Shown here: positions 61,280 to 64,000 of the stretch, piece after piece
Numbering within the stretch: position 1 is the stretch's first letter
Layout of the letters: each line of letters begins with the position of its first letter
DNA from: Molanna angustata
Lineage: Eukaryota; Arthropoda; Insecta; Trichoptera; Molannidae
Assembly: GCA_963576475.1 (NCBI GenBank)
Contig: OY754980.1
Coordinates: 32,587,431-32,651,430 of the forward strand
Direction: 5' to 3'
DNA length: 64,000 nt
Notes under the pieces: model-generated
Database searches by the model: none
What the model saw: only the letters and a program-made list of their open reading frames with translations
Told to the model about the DNA's origin: nothing
Translations under genes and position numbers: made by a program

Positions 61280-61680
61280 GTGGATATTGGATTGTTGTTT
61301 AATATTCATGTTGATGCCATGCTGGGGAAAGCATACAGAATATTAGGCTTTATATGTAGACTAACTATAGCCTACCCATACTATGACCATACACAAATTA
61401 AATAATACTCTCAGCATCATTGAATATCAACTGCTCAACTGTCTGGTCACCTCACTATGATATTAACTAAAGAATATAAGGATTTCAATGGAAATTCAGT
61501 GTGACACAATCAATTAACTTATTCTTTGGAATGAACAGCCTGTGCAGGAGGAGAGAGTTGGCCGTTCTGTTTGTGTTGCTTAAAATCATAAACGGTTAAC
61601 TTTATGTCCCAACGATATTAAACAAGTTAAATTTTAACACAAATCCTAGAGTAACAAGAAGAAGGGTCAATATGTTATTA
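61280..61680 (+). pseudogene. CR1/Jockey-like LINE reverse transcriptase remnant
   Basis: Pieces DIGLLFNIHVDAMLGKAYR-type ILGFICR and FGMNSLCRRRELAVLFVLLK match the reverse-transcriptase C-terminal region (HV......A...LGFI.R; SL..RR......FL.K). Separated by a gap and stops. Confidence 0.6.
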
Positions 61681-62185
61681 GTGTTATCAATATACATATT
61701 ATTAATGTTAACAATGTAGTTTGTGTTAAAACCATAAGGGCTGAATAATCCTGATAGTGAACTATGATAGTAAAAAAAAAAATATTTATATTCAATGAAC
61801 TTGTCTGCATACTATATATTTATCAAACCTCATTTAGACTGCAAATACATTTTCTCCATGTGAAAAAAAAATAAAACAAAGTAAATATACTTATATCAAA
61901 ATACAGTAAGTATACTCTTGAGGGAATTACTTGAGAATTTTCATCGTGGATGGTTGCATATAGGTGTACAACCTAAGCAAAATACCCAAATTGACGCTCT
62001 ACGCAGCCCATGTGATTTCTCAAGTTATTTGCTTATAACTGTAGGCAGTGTGATAATGTATTCATTTTCACCATACTATGCAAGTCTACTAGGACATGGC
62101 ATACTATCCATAGTATGGTTGCAGATCTTTAGATAGGAACAACGCTTTTGTTATTAATACTTGCATGATAATATATTATATATAG

Positions 62186-62600
62186 CAGGGGTGGCCGACT
62201 TGATTAGATCCAAGATCTACTGTTTACTGAGGAAGCCCTGTGCGATCTACCAATTACATACTTCTTGAAATTTTAAATGAAACAGCATGGTTCAGTACAC
62301 AATTAAGTAGTATTTTTTAAATTTTATTAAGAGGGAAAACATAAAACTGAAAATTATTCTTAGTAACTACTTGTATATTAGTGTGAGCACTGCGTCTGAG
62401 CATCTTCCGTTAGATTAGCAAAATCAGGTTTGTAGTTGGAAATTGCTAACCTTAAAGAATCCAGTGTATGAGCGTCTGTCAAGCGAGAACGGTGTTTATT
62501 TTTTGTTTGCTTTGAGTAGGAAAATGCTGACTCACATAAATAGTTGAACCAAAACACGAATGCAATATTGTTCAACACATTTCTTCAAACATGGATATTT
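62186..62600 (-). pseudogene. hAT transposon 3' end (GTF2IRD2/ZBED-like)
   Basis: The minus-strand frame 62578-62378 reads YLCESAFSYSKQTKNKHRSR, LTDAHTLDSLRLAISNYKPD. This is the hAT dimerisation segment (YLCE.AFS..K..K...R..LTD.HL..CLRL). The terminus CAGGGGTGGCCGAC at 62186 is a typical hAT end. Upstream catalytic parts are missing. Confidence 0.75.
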
Positions 62601-62869
62601 CTCGCTATATCTCTCTCATCTATAGATGTGAATGATAATAACCCAAGAATCCAAGAAAAACATGAATCAAATATAAAGTCTAGAGCTCCGAGGCTATCAA
62701 GCTCAGTTGTGTAAAATGTAAGATATACATGTACAATTTTCAGCAAAGATGATTTTATGCCTATAATTTAAAGTAAACCGACTTTTGATACTACATGAGT
62801 TTTACTACGTGCGATAGGCCTATTTCACCGTGCTAGGGCATTCATTAGCTTAGGGCATTTAAAACTTAC

Positions 62870-63104
62870 TTGTTTAAAAAATTTGTGTTGAATGCTTTCA
62901 ATTCTGTTGCTGTATGTTGATAAATGTGTGTTCCAGACAACTGATGCAAACTCCAGCTGACTACGAACGAGCGAAAAGTGAAGGATTTTAAAAATAAAAG
63001 GACAGGTAAATTCTTTACTGACTCTTGTGATAAACCCTAAGAGACTGTTAGCTCTTGATAAAATCGACTCAATGTGTGAAGTGAAAGTGAGCTTTAAATC
63101 ATGG
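62870..63104 (-). pseudogene. CR1/Jockey-like LINE reverse transcriptase remnant
   Basis: An uninterrupted minus-strand frame: HDLKLTFTSHIESILSRANS, LLGFITRVSKEF, HFSLVRSQLEFASVVW and YSNRIESIQHKFFK. This is the LVRS.LEYAS.VW......IE.IQ.KF motif of CR1/Jockey-type reverse transcriptases. About 78 residues survive. Confidence 0.75.
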
Positions 63105-63884
63105 AATAATATTGAGATATTAAGTATATTCGTGATTTTTATTTAAGATATACATATCTCATTGGCATTTAATGATGACTGACATTGAAACTATGAAACA
63201 CAATTAATTTTTGTAAACTCTGGTGAAGTAACCAGCTAAAAGAACGGATTTTAAAGTTTTACTTAAAGGTACATTGTTATAAGTTTTTAGGTCGCGAATC
63301 TGAAGGCCAGTTTTTTTTCTTAAAATTTGAAGCGAAATTGTCATCCGGGAAATATAGATATCTGAATGTTTCAGTGAATCGAGAATTCAGTAGTAATATC
63401 TCGGCGGATATCTGAAAAATTTTCTCTTGGAAGAGAAAATAAACATTAAAATTTTCCCGAACACGAGGAATTTCAGCTATCGTTATAAAGTTATATGTTC
63501 TCGACTTTGTTTTGTCATCTTGAGCTATATTTTCAATAGGGTTTTATTTATCATGCAAATCACGTCTTTGATTCCCAATGGAATCACAGTTTTAACTCTA
63601 CAGTAATATTTTAAAGTGGAGAATTATGAAATAGCGATAAATGTATTTTTCCAACACCAAAATCTCAAAGGTAAAATTATTGTTGATTTATGAGATGACC
63701 AACATAGTTGTATTTTAAATTACTTCATTAAATTAATGCCGAAAATCGAAGGACATTAGCTGATATGTTATACTTACAATAAATTTATAAATAATGAAAT
63801 ATGACTCCATCGATATACTATATATATACATATATTGAAACTGCACATTACGTCACACCATGAATAAACTACCATTTTTTATTA

Positions 63885-64000
63885 CAAGTTGCATGTAACA
63901 CATGAGATCCAACTGTCAATGGCGATATGGAAAATACGTACCAAACTATATAAACAAAAATAAATAAATGTTTTAAGATATTTTGTTTTCTATATAAAAC
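63885..64000 (+). repeat. Dispersed repeat (copy 3, cut by window edge)
   Basis: AGTTGCATGTAACACATGAG, ATCCAACTGTCAATGGCGATA and TTAAGATATTTTGTTTTCTAT repeat the start of the copies at 26785 and 38415. The remainder lies beyond the window. Confidence 0.65.

Noticed and set aside
61918..62136. 72-residue plus-strand frame as a PC2 or other exon
   Set aside because: No recognised motif, wrong strand for PC2, and surrounded by LINE and hAT debris.

Overview
This is a gene-sparse, AT-rich, transposon-dense piece of an animal nuclear genome, most likely an insect. The evidence is GT-AG introns, an amontillado-type prohormone convertase, BEL/Pao, RTE and CR1/Jockey-like retroelements, tRNA-derived SINEs and hAT-like MITEs. 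The order cannot be fixed from the sequence.

Four host genes are supported. (1) 8116-9903 (+): a complete, uninterrupted INTS11, the Integrator RNA endonuclease. (2) 24688 to 17802 (-): a six-exon tubulin tyrosine ligase-like (TTLL) gene of the TTLL15 type whose last exon was not found. (3) 31714 to 26380 (-): a three-exon short-chain dehydrogenase (SDR) of about 341 residues. (4) 59759 to 47378 (-): the C-terminal 330 residues of prohormone convertase 2 (PC2, amontillado) on seven exons; its 5' exons lie beyond the right edge. The exon phases I worked out agree across every junction of genes 2-4.

Layout: 1-3048 holds GC-richer, unrecognised DNA. 3049-7884 is a young non-coding LTR retrotransposon (minus sense) with two 1098-bp LTRs, a tRNA-Lys-type primer site and a repeat-built interior. 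It ends 231 bp upstream of the INTS11 start. 10774-11882 is a terminal-inverted-repeat element carrying a hammerhead-like foldback. 12440-13228 is the 3' end of a Penelope-like element with a GIY-YIG domain, a hammerhead-like motif and a 98-nt poly(A). 15-33 kb holds the TTLL and SDR genes with SINEs, MITEs and LINE scraps in and between them. 34276-35617 is ten copies of a 135-bp satellite unit. 36-41 kb is minisatellites, a copy of a ~750-1000 bp repeat, a hAT-derived fragment and two inverted-repeat MITEs. 41-47.3 kb is AT-rich DNA with no recognisable gene. 47.4-59.8 kb is PC2, whose 8.4-kb intron holds a nest: an inverted-repeat element with CGTACG subterminal arrays, containing two SINEs and a BEL/Pao retrotransposon, which in turn holds a foldback in its leader. 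58.4-63.1 kb carries degraded LINE and hAT pieces.

The host genes do not form a pathway. The most unusual material is mobile: (a) several hammerhead-ribozyme-like motifs, three of them as inverted pairs, one with perfect 110-bp arms; and (b) an LTR whose end is a ladder of ~53-bp units that each repeat the LTR-end/primer-binding-site junction.
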